A stretch of 64,000 nucleotides of DNA from Aquisediminimonas profunda. GTDB lineage: Bacteria; Pseudomonadota; Alphaproteobacteria; Sphingomonadales; Sphingomonadaceae. Of this stretch, positions 7,321 through 18,060 are shown piece after piece. The DNA lies in assembly GCF_019443285.1 (NCBI RefSeq), contig NZ_CP080327.1, positions 1 through 64,000 of the forward strand. Reading direction: 5' to 3'. The notes beneath the pieces are model-generated. The model made no database searches. It had not been told where the DNA came from and saw only the letters and a list, made by a program, of their open reading frames with translations. Position 1 is the stretch's first letter, and the number at the start of each line of letters is the position of its first letter. Made by a program: the position numbers and the translations under genes.

Positions 7321-7728
7321 TTATTCCCCGGCCAGTTTCAGGATAATGTCCCAATGCTCATCACTGACCGGCACGACGGAAAGCCGTGACTGCCGGATAA
7401 GCGCAAGATCCGCCAACCGCGGATCGGCTTTCATCTGAGCCAATGTCACGAAGGATTTCACGGGTCTGACGGGCGCGACATCGACCATGACAAACCGCCC
7501 CGCCGGATCGCCCGGATCGGGATAAGCCGTCTTTACGATCTTCACGATCCCGACAATCTCCTTGCCTTCATTGCTGTGATAGAAAAAGGCCGTGTCGCCG
7601 ACCTTCATGGCCTTCAGGTTGATCGCAGCCTGATGGTTGCGGACCCCATCCCAATGCGTGCGGCCGTCGCTGACCATCATGTCCCAACTATATTTGTGCG
7701 GCTCGGACTTGAGCAGCCAATGGGCCAT
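7321..7728 (-). CDS. EVE domain-containing protein
   Basis: A 135-residue protein consisting of a single EVE domain, a PUA-like fold that binds modified bases in nucleic acids. Diagnostic segments are WLLKSEPHKYSWDMM at the N-terminus, HWDGVRNHQA, MKVGDTAFFYHSNEGKEIVG and the C-terminal LSVVPVSDEHWDIIL. It starts 3 bp after the MFS gene stop and is probably the last gene of that transcript. The biological target is not known for this subfamily. Confidence 0.93.
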   Translation of the reverse strand: MAHWLLKSEPHKYSWDMMVSDGRTHWDGVRNHQAAINLKAMKVGDTAFFYHSNEGKEIVGIVKIVKTAYPDPGDPAGRFVMVDVAPVRPVKSFVTLAQMKADPRLADLALIRQSRLSVVPVSDEHWDIILKLAGE

Positions 7729-7731
7729 GAT

Positions 7732-8979
7732 TCAGTCTCCTGTTCTTGTTGGTGGCGCATGATGCGCAACGAAGAATTTTCCGCGCTCTGTCACAAAGAC
7801 AATGATCAATGCAACGGTCCCGCATGCGCAATAGCCGAGATAGAGCGGAACGGTCGTTCCATCGAACGACCCGCCAATGATGGCGCCAATGACGGAGGCC
7901 GCAATGCTCGATACCGAACCCTGGAGCGAGCTTGCCATTCCGGCGACATGCCCCATGTTTTCCATCGCCATGGCGCCAAAATTCCCTGCGATGAGGGAAA
8001 ATCCCATCATCATGGCCGTCTGGAGCACGATGAAGCTGGTCAGCGTCTCATGGCCTGACAGGGCGACCAGCGCATGGAGCCCGGCGACTGTTGTAAAGAA
8101 GAAGAGCGCGGCATGGCCAATCTTGCGCATCCCGAAACGCCTGACGATTGCGGCATTCACCAGCGATGCACCTGCCATTCCGCTGGCCATGACCGCAAAT
8201 CCCACCGGCAGAAGATCGGGGCGCTCGAAGACATGCTGGAAAATGGGCTGAACCGACATCAGGAAGCCGAACAGGCCACAGGAAATGACGGCAATCGCCA
8301 GGCCATAGCCCAGGGACATCCGATCCGTGACGACGATCCGGGCGCTTCCGATGGCCGACGCGACCGAGATTGCCGTCCTGTTTTCGGGTGCGAGCGTTTC
8401 CGGCATGCGCACCATGACCCAAATCCAGACCGCCACGCCGATCATCGCCAGAACCGCAAAAATCCACCTCCATGTCGCGAAGGCCAGGACGATTTGGCCC
8501 ATTGTCGGCGCGAGGATCGGGGCGGCCATGAACACCATGCTGGCGAGACTCATGACCTGCGCCATTTCGCGTCCCTCATATCTGTCGCGGACGATGGACG
8601 TCACGATGACACGCGCGCCTGCACAGCCGATGCCCTGAACAAATCGTGCAACAAGGAGATGCTCAAACGTTGGCGCAAGCGATGCAGCCAGGCTGGTCAC
8701 GCCAAAAAAGAAGATCGCCCAGAGAATCGGGCTTCTGCGGCCATAGCGATCGGACAGCATGCCGACGAAAAGCTGGGAAACGCCGAATCCGGCCAGAAAT
8801 GCAGAGATCACCAGTGGCCAGCGGGATTCGTCGGCAACACCAAGCGAACTGCCGATTGCCGGCAAGGCCGGAAGCATGGAATCGATCGCGAAGGCGACGA
8901 TCATCATCACGACTGAAACGAGCAGCACGAACTCGATGCGGCCGGGGCCGACGGGCGAAGCAGAATTAACGGAGGACAT
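7732..8979 (-). CDS. MFS transporter, Bcr/CflA-type multidrug efflux family
   Basis: A 415-residue inner-membrane transporter with about 12 predicted helices. The N-terminal half includes FAIDSMLPALPAIG, the GMLSDRYGRRSPILWA loop (the MFS motif A between helices 2 and 3), and GIGCAGARVIVTSIVRDRY, which match the Bcr/CflA drug-resistance group. It follows the branched-chain dehydrogenase E2 gene by 34 bp on the same strand and may share its transcript. The substrate cannot be predicted. The ATG at 8979 has GGAG-like sequence in the preceding spacer only weakly. Confidence 0.88.
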   Translation of the reverse strand: MSSVNSASPVGPGRIEFVLLVSVVMMIVAFAIDSMLPALPAIGSSLGVADESRWPLVISAFLAGFGVSQLFVGMLSDRYGRRSPILWAIFFFGVTSLAASLAPTFEHLLVARFVQGIGCAGARVIVTSIVRDRYEGREMAQVMSLASMVFMAAPILAPTMGQIVLAFATWRWIFAVLAMIGVAVWIWVMVRMPETLAPENRTAISVASAIGSARIVVTDRMSLGYGLAIAVISCGLFGFLMSVQPIFQHVFERPDLLPVGFAVMASGMAGASLVNAAIVRRFGMRKIGHAALFFFTTVAGLHALVALSGHETLTSFIVLQTAMMMGFSLIAGNFGAMAMENMGHVAGMASSLQGSVSSIAASVIGAIIGGSFDGTTVPLYLGYCACGTVALIIVFVTERGKFFVAHHAPPTRTGD

Positions 8980-9013
8980 GGAACGAGCCTATGCGCAAGA
9001 TTGCGCGGTAAGA

Positions 9014-10309
9014 TCAATCCGCGAAAAGGAGAACAGGCGTTTCAAGCAGTTTGCGCACGGCCTGGACATAGCTCGCAGCGTCCCAGCCATCGACAACACG
9101 GTGGTCGCAACTGATCGACAGGTTCATCAGCTTTGCCGCAACAATCTCGCCATTGCGGATGACCGGCCTTTCAATGACGCGATTGGGTCCAATGATGGCG
9201 ACTTCCGGCCGGTTGATGACGGGTGTCGTCGCAATGCCGCCCAGTGGCCCGAGTGACGTAACGGTCAAGGTAGAGCCCGACAACTCTTCGCTTTTCGCCT
9301 TGCCCGAGCGCGCGGCCTCTGCAAGCCGGGCAATTTCGGAGGCAAGCTGCCAGACATTCATCGACTGAGCGTTGCGGATGACCGGGACCATAAGGCCCGC
9401 GTCCGTCTGTGTGGCCATGCCAAGATGCACGGCGCCGTGCCGCGTCACCACACCGGCTTCATCATCGAAGCGAGCATTGATCATCGGAAACTCCGGGAGC
9501 GCCTTGCAAATCGCGACAATCAGCAAGGGAAGCAATGTCAGCTTCGGTCTCGCGCCGCGGTTGGCATTCAGATCGGCGCGCATATCCTCCAGCTGCGTCA
9601 CGTCGATTTCCTCGACATAGGTGAAGTGCGGGATGTGGCGCTTTGATGCGGCCATGTTTTCGGCGATGCGGCGGCGCATGCCGATGACCTTGATGTCTTC
9701 ATCCGCGCGCGTGACACCCGCCGGGCGATAACCCTGCCCGGCAGAATAGGTAATGAAGGCATCGAGATCGGCATGCCGGATACGACCGTCCTCGCGGGCC
9801 CGGACCTGGCTCAGGTCTATGCCAAGCTCCTTTGCACGAGCCCGAACTGCGGGCGACGCCAAAGCCGCAGCAGCAGGCTGCGGTACGCGAATTTCGACTG
9901 CTTCAGGATGCGGTTCGGGAATGAAGTGCACAGGCGTTGAAGGCATGTGTTGCTCAACGGCATCCTCGTCGCCCCGGCGCAGGCCGGGGCCTGCCTGGGC
10001 ATCGGGCTCGGCATCAGCATCCTCAGAGGCCCCTGCCTTCGCAGGGGCGACGTCTTCCTCAATCTCCCCCTCGGTTTCGATGACCAGCAGGGTGGATCCG
10101 ATTGGAATCATGTCGCCTTCCTTGCCGGCAAGAGCGACGACCGTCCCGGCGACAGGGCTTTCCATTTCAACCGTGGCCTTGTCCGTCATCATGTCGGCGA
10201 CGCCCTGGTCTTCGGCGACGGTATCGCCCACCTTGACGTGCCAGGCGACAATTTCTGCCTCTGCGATACCTTCGCCAATGTCGGGCAGGCGGAATTCAAA
10301 GCGCGCCAT
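9014..10309 (-). CDS. Branched-chain 2-oxoacid dehydrogenase E2, dihydrolipoyl acyltransferase
   Basis: A 431-residue E2 core subunit that moves the acyl group from E1 to CoA. The lipoyl domain (residues 1-80) carries Lys44 in MTDKATVEM. A peripheral subunit-binding domain (about 150-185) contains ASPAVRARAKELGIDL, and the catalytic domain ends with SCDHRVVDGWDAA containing the HxxxDG active site. The linker at residues 86-115 is encoded by a palindromic repeat unit (APAKAGA and GPGLRRGD). It starts 3 bp after the E1-beta stop. Specificity for branched-chain oxoacids is inferred from the separate E1 alpha and beta subunits and overall similarity. Confidence 0.93.
   Translation of the reverse strand: MARFEFRLPDIGEGIAEAEIVAWHVKVGDTVAEDQGVADMMTDKATVEMESPVAGTVVALAGKEGDMIPIGSTLLVIETEGEIEEDVAPAKAGASEDADAEPDAQAGPGLRRGDEDAVEQHMPSTPVHFIPEPHPEAVEIRVPQPAAAALASPAVRARAKELGIDLSQVRAREDGRIRHADLDAFITYSAGQGYRPAGVTRADEDIKVIGMRRRIAENMAASKRHIPHFTYVEEIDVTQLEDMRADLNANRGARPKLTLLPLLIVAICKALPEFPMINARFDDEAGVVTRHGAVHLGMATQTDAGLMVPVIRNAQSMNVWQLASEIARLAEAARSGKAKSEELSGSTLTVTSLGPLGGIATTPVINRPEVAIIGPNRVIERPVIRNGEIVAAKLMNLSISCDHRVVDGWDAASYVQAVRKLLETPVLLFAD
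9967..10052. repeat. Palindromic repeat unit, locus E, inside the E2 coding sequence
   Basis: Two inverted 25-bp arms (9967-9991 and 10028-10052) with a 36-bp spacer, total 86 bp, match the intergenic units at loci A, B and D. Here the unit lies within an open frame and is translated as the linker between lipoyl and subunit-binding domains. The left arm is GC-shifted (GCCCCGGCGCAGGCCGGGGC), the right arm is close to consensus. Confidence 0.85.
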
Positions 10310-10312
10310 CGA

Positions 10313-11340
10313 TCAGTCCTTCATCACTTTTTCAATCGCCATGCCGATCCGGATCGGCCCCGGGAAATAGGCCCATTCGAGGCTGTGCGGATAGGGCGTG
10401 TCAAACCCCGTCACGCGTTCCACAGGGGCTTCGAGGTGGTAAAAGCACCGCTCCTGGACGAGTGCAGAGAGTTCAGCGCCAAAGCCGCCAGTGCGGGTCG
10501 CTTCATGAATGACGAGGCAGCGGCCGGTCTTCCGGACAGAAGCCTCAATCGTTTCGATGTCGAGCGGCATCAGCGTCCGCAGGTCAACCACATCGGCGTC
10601 CACGCCAAGTTCCTCGACAACCGAGAGCGCCACATGAACCATTGTGCCATAGGCAAGCAGGGTCAGGTCCTGCCCCTCACGGACAAGGGCCGCCTTGCCG
10701 AGCGGGATCGTATAATGGCCGCTCGGCACAAGGCTCGCCGGATGCTTGGCCCAGGGCTGGACAGGGCGATCATAATGCCCGTCAAACGGGCCGTTGTAGA
10801 TGCGCTTGGGTTCAAAGAAGATGACCGGATCATTGTCCTCGATGGCCGCCAGCAAAAGCCCTTTGGCATCATAGGGCGTCGAAGGAATGACGGTCTTCAG
10901 GCCGCAGACATGCGTGAAAATGGCCTCCGGGCTCTGGCTGTGGGTCTGCCCCCCGAAGATGCCGCCGCCAAAGGGCGAGCGTACCGTGATGGGCATCGGG
11001 AATTCGCCTGCTGACCGATAGCGCAGTCGCGCCGCTTCGCTGACCAGCTGATCGAGCGCAGGATAGATATAGTCGGCAAACTGGATTTCCGGCACGGGCC
11101 TGAGACCATAGGCCGCCATCCCGACAGCGACGCCGACAATCCCGCATTCCGTGATCGGCGTGTCGAACACGCGGGTCTTGCCATATTTCTTCTGCAAGCC
11201 AGCCGTTGCGCGAAACACGCCGCCGAAATAGCCGACATCTTCGCCGAGCACTGTGACATCGCCATCGCGTTCCATTGCGACTGACAAGGCATCGTTGATG
11301 GCCTCGATCATGTTCATGTTCGTTGCGGGTGCGTCGGGCA

Positions 11341-11341
<1 letters not shown>
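10313..11341 (-). CDS. Branched-chain 2-oxoacid dehydrogenase E1 beta subunit
   Basis: A 342-residue beta subunit of the thiamine-diphosphate-dependent E1 component, which together with E1 alpha decarboxylates branched-chain 2-oxoacids. Conserved segments are NMIEAINDAL, VLGEDVGYFGGVFRAT, DTPITECGIVGVAVGMA, EIQFADYIYPALDQLVSEAA and RSPFGGGIFGG. The ATG at 11341 shares one base with the E1-alpha stop (TGATG), indicating translational coupling and roughly equal expression. An in-frame start 30 bp upstream would extend into the alpha gene without family support. Confidence 0.94.
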
Positions 11342-12621
<1,280 letters not shown>

Positions 12622-12787
12622 TCACCACGCAATAAAATTACGCGCAGCAATAATCCACCTGAATCTTGCCGCGAGCGAAAAGCAATTGCAAAGCCCGCAT
12701 CCGAGGAGGCAAAAGGCTGAATTGCCTTGGAGCGTCAGGTGCCATATCTGGACACCCCTTTTTCACAGCAGGCGGCAGACCGGATTC

Positions 12788-13657
12788 ATGTCCACGACCT
12801 TCACACTCGACACTTCGACGTCGCGCGCAAACCCGACACCCACGCCCATGAAGCGCCTGACGGTGCCGTTGATCCAGGGCCGCAAGTTCGAGGGGCGGAC
12901 AGACGAGCCGCTGGTCATGTTGACAGCCTATACGGCGCGCATGGCGCAACTTCTTGACCCACATTGCGACATGTTGCTGGTCGGCGACTCCCTTGGCCAG
13001 GTCATCTATGGCTTGCCATCAACCTTGGCCGTGACACTGGACATGATGTGCGCCCATGGCGCTGCTGTCGTGCGGGGCAGCTTCCACAGCGTCGTCATCG
13101 TCGACATGCCTTTTGGCAGTTATGAGGCATCGCCGGCGCAGGCCTTTCACTCGGCGAGTCGCATTCTCTCCGAAACCGGATGTTCCGGCGTGAAGCTTGA
13201 AGGCGGTGAGGCCATGGCGCCGACAATCCGTTTCCTGACAGAGCGCGGGATACCGGTCATGGCGCATATCGGGCTGACACCGCAGGCTGTGAATGCGCTG
13301 GGCGGATATGGCGCCAGGGGCCAATCGCAGGAAGAGCACGCAAAGATACTGGCGGATGCCAAGGCTGTTACGGACGCAGGCGCATTCTCAATGGTTCTTG
13401 AAGGCGTGCTCGAAAACATAGCGGGCGCCGTAACCCGGGCAGTGGACATCCCGGTCATCGGGATTGGCGCATCGGCAGATTGCGACGGGCAGGTTCTGGT
13501 GACAGACGATATGCTGGGCATGTTCGACCGCGTCCCCAGGTTCGTCAAACGCTATCATGAAGTGGCAAATGAAATTGTGGATGCAGCATCGCAATATGCC
13601 GCCGATGTGCGATCCCGATCCTTCCCGACGCCGGACCAGACATACCAGCCGAAATAG
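12788..13657 (+). CDS. panB: 3-methyl-2-oxobutanoate hydroxymethyltransferase (PanB)
   Basis: A 289-residue enzyme that transfers a hydroxymethyl group from methylene-tetrahydrofolate to 2-oxoisovalerate to form ketopantoate, the first step of pantothenate synthesis. Recognised segments are [26 protein letters not shown] with the metal-binding Asp, [33 protein letters not shown] and [15 protein letters not shown]. The ATG at 12788 gives a 22-residue low-complexity lead before the conserved KRLTVPLIQ. Its substrate is also the oxoacid consumed by the divergent branched-chain dehydrogenase operon, so the two units compete for 2-oxoisovalerate. panC is not in the window. Confidence 0.95.
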   Translation: MSTTFTLDTSTSRANPTPTPMKRLTVPLIQGRKFEGRTDEPLVMLTAYTARMAQLLDPHCDMLLVGDSLGQVIYGLPSTLAVTLDMMCAHGAAVVRGSFHSVVIVDMPFGSYEASPAQAFHSASRILSETGCSGVKLEGGEAMAPTIRFLTERGIPVMAHIGLTPQAVNALGGYGARGQSQEEHAKILADAKAVTDAGAFSMVLEGVLENIAGAVTRAVDIPVIGIGASADCDGQVLVTDDMLGMFDRVPRFVKRYHEVANEIVDAASQYAADVRSRSFPTPDQTYQPK

Positions 13658-13720
13658 GGCGCTTCCCCTCGGGCGATGCCATCGCTAAGGAGGGCCAAAT
13701 TTCGTTTCCGGAGACCAGTC

Positions 13721-14422
13721 TTGGCGTCCACGCCTCCTACCCAAGAAGCCTTTTTGCGCGAAGTCGATGAAGAGCTGCGCCGGGATGAGCTGCAATCGCT
13801 GTGGCAGCGTTATGGCCGCCTTGGGATTGCGATCATCGTTCTTCTCCTGGCATCCTGGGGCGGCTGGCTTTATTGGCAAGCGCGTGAAGTCAAGGCTTCA
13901 GGCGTTGAAGGCGAACAGCTCTCTCAGGCGCTTGACGATTTGCAAGCCGCCAATCCGGACGCCGCGCTGAAGAAACTGGCTCCGCTCGCCACCTCGAAAA
14001 ATGTCGGATACCGCGCATCGGCGAAAATGGCTGAAGCCGGTGTGGCGTTAGGCAAGAATGATTTCGCCGAGGCTGCCCGGATTTATGGAGAAGTGGCAAG
14101 CGATACAAAGGTGCCCCAGCCATGGCGCGACCTTGCCCTGATCCGCCAGACTGCTGCCGAGTTTGATTCGATCAAGCCGGAAACTGTCGTCACTCGGCTT
14201 GGACCGCTCGCCGCAAAGGGAAACCCGTGGTTCGGAAGCGCCGGCGAGATGGTTGCAGTTGCCTATCTCAAGATGGGCAAGCCTGAGCTGGCCGGAAAAT
14301 TGTTTGCCGACATTGGCAAGGATGAGAATGTGCCCGAAACCATCCGTTCACGTGCTGTGCAGATGGCCGGGAGTTTAGGGGTCGACGCGGTCAAACCCCC
14401 AACCAAGGAAGTCACCAAATGA
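13721..14422 (+). CDS. YfgM-like TPR membrane protein
   Basis: A 233-residue protein with an N-terminal cytoplasmic helix (EAFLREVDEELRRDEL), one transmembrane segment (about residues 32-52), and a periplasmic TPR-like domain with alternating Ala-rich helices. This is the arrangement of YfgM, which works with periplasmic chaperones and the Sec translocon. The TTG at 13721 is preferred: GGAG lies 7 bp upstream and the family begins shortly before QEAFLREVDEE. An ATG at 13676 would add 15 basic residues not expected in the family. It overlaps bamB by ATGA. Confidence 0.83.
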   Translation: MASTPPTQEAFLREVDEELRRDELQSLWQRYGRLGIAIIVLLLASWGGWLYWQAREVKASGVEGEQLSQALDDLQAANPDAALKKLAPLATSKNVGYRASAKMAEAGVALGKNDFAEAARIYGEVASDTKVPQPWRDLALIRQTAAEFDSIKPETVVTRLGPLAAKGNPWFGSAGEMVAVAYLKMGKPELAGKLFADIGKDENVPETIRSRAVQMAGSLGVDAVKPPTKEVTK

Positions 14423-15765
14423 AGACGTTTCGCACCGGTTTGATACTCGGCACGATGGCGCTCGCGCTAGCCGGGTGCGGCGTGTTTGGCGGTGGCGGCA
14501 ACAAGCGGCCCAAGACGCCGACGATCGGTCAGCGGGTTGCCATCCTGACGTCGGAATCGAACGCCGAAGTCGATCCGGCTTTGACTGATGTCGCAATCCT
14601 CCTTCCGCCTGCGGAGACCAATACGGAATGGACGCAGCCGGGTGGCAATGGCCCGAAAATGATGGGCCACGTCGGCCTTGGAACGTCGCTTGGCGTGGCG
14701 TGGACCGCAAAGATCGACGGCACCACCAAATCTGCACGGCTCGCGGCTTCGCCGATTGTGGCAGAAGGAAAGATTTTTGTCGTTGACGTGCGCGCCAGGC
14801 TTCATGCGTTTGACGCGAACTCCGGCGCGACGCTCTGGGTCAGCCAGATTGGTGATGCAAATTCCAAGGAATTCTCCAAGGACAAGGCGTCCTTGTTTGG
14901 CGGCGGCGTCAGCTATGACGATGGCAAGCTCTTCGCCACGTCGGGTCTGGGCGATGTTGCCGCGTTCAATGCAGCTGACGGCAAGCAGATCTGGAAGGTG
15001 CGCCCTGGCGGGCCGTTGCGCGGCGCCCCGTCCATTTCAAATGGCCAGATTTACGTCATGAGCCAGGACAACCAGATCTTTGCGCTCAAGGAATCGAATG
15101 GCGATCAGGTCTGGAGCGAAGCGGCATCGCTCGAAGTTTCCGGTGTTTTCGGCGTTGGTGCACCGGCGGTCGCGCAGGGTAGCGTTGTCGCCGGCTTTTC
15201 ATCGGGCGAGCTCAATGCCTATCGTTATGAAAACGGGCGATCGCTGTGGGCCGATGCGCTTTCGCGCACCAGCATATCGACGTCCGTAGCCAGCCTTTCA
15301 GACGTGGATGCAAGCCCCGTCATCGATCGCGGCCGCATTTTCGCGATCGGGCAAGGCGGGCGCATGGTCAGCATGGAACTCGTCACCGGCCAGCGCTTGT
15401 GGGAAATCAACGTTGCCGGAATTGCAACGCCCTGGGTGGCTGGCGAATGGGTTTTCGTCGTTGATGATCAAGCGCGCCTGCTCTGCCTGTCACGGGCGAC
15501 GGGCAAGGTCCGGTGGGTGTCGCAGTTGCCGCGCTACCGCAAGGAAAAGAAGAAGAACGGGCCGATCATCTGGACTGGTCCGATTCTGGCAGGCGACCGC
15601 CTGATCGTTGCAAGTTCGGAAGGGCAGCTGGCCAACATCAATCCGGCAAATGGCGCACTCCAGAGCCAGACCAAGGCCGGAGCACCCGTTTTTCTGCCGC
15701 CCATTGTTGCCAACAACACATTGTATGTCTTGACCAATGACGGTCATCTGACGGCCTGGCGTTAA
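14419..15765 (+). CDS. bamB: Outer membrane assembly factor BamB
   Basis: A 448-residue lipoprotein of the BAM complex that helps insert beta-barrel proteins. The signal peptide ends in a lipobox LAGC at about residues 17-20, so Cys20 would be lipidated. The mature part is an eight-bladed PQQ-type beta propeller; repeating blade sequences such as DANSGATLWVSQIG, NAADGKQIWKV and RATGKVRWVSQL are visible. The order YfgM-like, bamB, der is conserved from gammaproteobacteria, which supports the assignment over a PQQ dehydrogenase. Confidence 0.93.
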   Translation: MKTFRTGLILGTMALALAGCGVFGGGGNKRPKTPTIGQRVAILTSESNAEVDPALTDVAILLPPAETNTEWTQPGGNGPKMMGHVGLGTSLGVAWTAKIDGTTKSARLAASPIVAEGKIFVVDVRARLHAFDANSGATLWVSQIGDANSKEFSKDKASLFGGGVSYDDGKLFATSGLGDVAAFNAADGKQIWKVRPGGPLRGAPSISNGQIYVMSQDNQIFALKESNGDQVWSEAASLEVSGVFGVGAPAVAQGSVVAGFSSGELNAYRYENGRSLWADALSRTSISTSVASLSDVDASPVIDRGRIFAIGQGGRMVSMELVTGQRLWEINVAGIATPWVAGEWVFVVDDQARLLCLSRATGKVRWVSQLPRYRKEKKKNGPIIWTGPILAGDRLIVASSEGQLANINPANGALQSQTKAGAPVFLPPIVANNTLYVLTNDGHLTAWR

Positions 15766-15781
15766 GGCAGAGGGGGCAAAG

Positions 15782-17158
15782 ATGGCCGCCACCCTCCCCG
15801 TGGTCGCCATCATCGGGCGACCCAATGTCGGGAAGTCGACACTTTTCAACCGGCTGGTCGGAAAGAAGCTGGCGCTTGTCGATGACCGGCCTGGTGTCAC
15901 GCGTGACAGGCGGGAAGGCGATGCGGAACTTCTCGGGCTCAACTTCCGGATCATCGACACTGCTGGCTTCGAGGAAGACGATCCGCAGAGCCTGCCGGGC
16001 CGCATGCGCGCCCAGACCGAAGCTGCCGTCAACAGTGCCGATGTTTCACTTTTCGTGATTGACGCGCGGGCGGGCGTGGTTCCGCTCGACGAGGAAATCG
16101 GGCGATGGCTGAGGGGATCGAAGACGCCGGTCATTCTGCTTGCGAACAAGGCCGAAGGACGGGCGAGCGAGAATGGCATTCTGGAATCCTATGCGCTGGG
16201 CTTTGGCGATCCGATTGCGTTCAGCGCCGAGCATGGTGAAGGTCTTTCCGAGCTGTTTTCGGCGCTGCTGCCGCATCTGGAACGCGAGCAGCCGGACGAA
16301 GAAGAATTTGATGACGAGAGCCCGGATGCTCCGTTGAAACTTGCCATTGTCGGGCGCCCGAATGCTGGCAAATCGACGCTGGTCAACAAGATGCTGGGCG
16401 AAGACCGGATGATCACCGGACCCGAAGCCGGCATCACGCGAGACTCCATCTCGATCGACTGGAGCTGGCGAGACAGCGAAGGACGGGACCGGCAGGTTCG
16501 GTTGATCGATACAGCGGGCCTGCGCAAGAAATCCAAGGTAGACGACAAGCTCGAGCGCCTGTCGGCGGCCGACACGCGCCATGCCATCGATTTTGCCGAA
16601 GTTGTCGTGCTGCTGCTTGATGCGACGCGAGGGCTCGAAGCGCAGGACCTGCGCATTGCCGACCAGATTTTTTCCGAAGGCCGCGCAATGATCATTGCGC
16701 TCAACAAATGGGATACGGTGGAAAATGGCGCCCCGCTCTATCAGGGCGTGCGCGCGGCACTGGATGAGGGCTTTGCCCAGGTCAAAGGCGTACCGTTGCT
16801 GACCCTTTCAGCTGCGACCGGCAAGGGAATTGATACGCTGCTCCAGGTGGCTTTCGAAACGCGCGAGGCGTGGAGCCGTCGCGTGACGACCGGCCAGCTC
16901 AATCGGTGGTTCGAAACAGCCATCGAGAAGAACCCGCCGCCCGCGCCCGGCGGCAAGCGGATCAAGCTGCGCTATGTGACGCAGATCAAGACACGCCCGC
17001 CCAGTTTCGTGATCTTTGGCACACGCGTGGACGAATTGCCCGAGAGCTATCGCCGCTATCTTGTGAACGGCATTCGGCGCGAGCTTGGCTTTGGCGCTGT
17101 GCCTGTTCGCCTGACCTTGCGCGCACCGAAGAACCCGTTTGGAAAGCAGTCGAGCTGA
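15782..17158 (+). CDS. der: Ribosome-associated GTPase Der (EngA)
   Basis: A 458-residue essential GTPase for 50S subunit maturation with two tandem G domains. The first P-loop is GRPNVGKST (about residues 12-20) with DTAGFEEDD and NKAEG; the second is GRPNAGKST (about 192-200) with DTAGLRKKSK and NKWD. A C-terminal KH-like domain follows, ending with the typical PVRLTLRAPKNPF. The RBS AGGGGG lies a few bases before the ATG. It starts 16 bp after bamB. Confidence 0.97.
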   Translation: MAATLPVVAIIGRPNVGKSTLFNRLVGKKLALVDDRPGVTRDRREGDAELLGLNFRIIDTAGFEEDDPQSLPGRMRAQTEAAVNSADVSLFVIDARAGVVPLDEEIGRWLRGSKTPVILLANKAEGRASENGILESYALGFGDPIAFSAEHGEGLSELFSALLPHLEREQPDEEEFDDESPDAPLKLAIVGRPNAGKSTLVNKMLGEDRMITGPEAGITRDSISIDWSWRDSEGRDRQVRLIDTAGLRKKSKVDDKLERLSAADTRHAIDFAEVVVLLLDATRGLEAQDLRIADQIFSEGRAMIIALNKWDTVENGAPLYQGVRAALDEGFAQVKGVPLLTLSAATGKGIDTLLQVAFETREAWSRRVTTGQLNRWFETAIEKNPPPAPGGKRIKLRYVTQIKTRPPSFVIFGTRVDELPESYRRYLVNGIRRELGFGAVPVRLTLRAPKNPFGKQSS

Positions 17159-17223
17159 GGGGCGCTGGACGCCCGGCGGAACAGGCGATACCCTCTGCCC
17201 ATTCACCCTATCGAGGCAATGAC

Positions 17224-17979
17224 ATGAAGCTTTTGCACACAGTCGCTATCTGCGCTCTTCTGATTTCCGGTCCTGCCAACGCTGGTAGCGCGGCCCGCGC
17301 CAAGAAGGCCGTCGCTGCCGCCATTTCCGACCCGGCTCGACCCGCTGACGATGTGAAGCGCGATGAAGCCCGAAAGCCCGGCGCCATCCTTGAATTCGCC
17401 CAGGTGAAGCCTGGGGACACCGTCATCGATTTCATCATGGGCGGAGGCTATTTCTCGCGTCTGCTGGCCAGAACTGTCGGCCCCAAAGGCAAGGTCTATG
17501 CATATCAGCCGGCGGAATTCATTGCCTTTCGTGCACAATATGGAACAGAGCAAAAGACCGTTGCGGATGCATATCCCAATGTTGCACCGCTCAATGGGCC
17601 GCTTTCCGCGCTCGCCTTCCCGGAATCTGTGGACCTGATCTTCACGGCACAGAATTATCACGACCTGCACCTTGCGGCCTTCCCGGAAAATCTGGCGGCC
17701 ACCGTTGATGCCGCGCTTTTCAAGGCACTGAAGCCGGGCGGGGTGCTGGTGGTGATCGACCATGCTGCTGTCGCGGGCTCTGGCACAAAGGACGCCAACA
17801 CACTGCACCGCATCGATCCGGCGGTTGTGCGTTCAGAGCTGGAAAAGGCCGGTTTCAAGTTCGAGAGCGAGTCTTCGCTGCTCAGAAATGCAAGCGATCC
17901 GCATACTCTGCTCGTCTTCGATCCTGCGATCCGCGGCCGGACTGACCAGTTCATCTATCGTTTTCGCAAGCCTCGCTAA
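17224..17979 (+). CDS. Exported class I methyltransferase-like protein
   Basis: A 251-residue protein with an N-terminal signal peptide (MKLLHTVAICALLISGPANAG, cleavage after ANA) followed by a Rossmann-type methyltransferase domain. The glycine-rich motif I is DFIMGGGYFSRLLA and a later strand contains LKPGGVLVVIDHAAV. It resembles the predicted methyltransferases of COG4798. S-adenosylmethionine is not known to be available in the periplasm, so either the domain has another role or the leader is a membrane anchor. A second protein of the same plan is at 48328-49215. GAGGCA precedes the ATG. It follows der by 65 bp. Confidence 0.82.
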   Translation: MKLLHTVAICALLISGPANAGSAARAKKAVAAAISDPARPADDVKRDEARKPGAILEFAQVKPGDTVIDFIMGGGYFSRLLARTVGPKGKVYAYQPAEFIAFRAQYGTEQKTVADAYPNVAPLNGPLSALAFPESVDLIFTAQNYHDLHLAAFPENLAATVDAALFKALKPGGVLVVIDHAAVAGSGTKDANTLHRIDPAVVRSELEKAGFKFESESSLLRNASDPHTLLVFDPAIRGRTDQFIYRFRKPR

Positions 17980-18015
17980 AGCAGAGGTTCTTCAGGCCGT
18001 TTCTCTTTTCGATGT

Positions 18016-18032
18016 GCGACTTTTCGTCGCAG
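18016..18032. terminator. Small hairpin after the methyltransferase-like gene
   Basis: TGCGAC and GTCGCA pair around a 5-base loop, 37 bp after the stop codon of the exported methyltransferase-like gene. No T-run follows, so a Rho-independent terminator is not convincing; it might be a processed 3' end or the leader of the PilZ gene. Confidence 0.25.
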
Positions 18033-18060
18033 TCGAAGCGCAAGGAACGGATGTCCGAGG

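Noticed and set aside
13676-13720. ATG start for the YfgM-like protein at 13676
   Set aside because: The added 15 basic residues are atypical, and the TTG at 13721 has a properly spaced GGAG.
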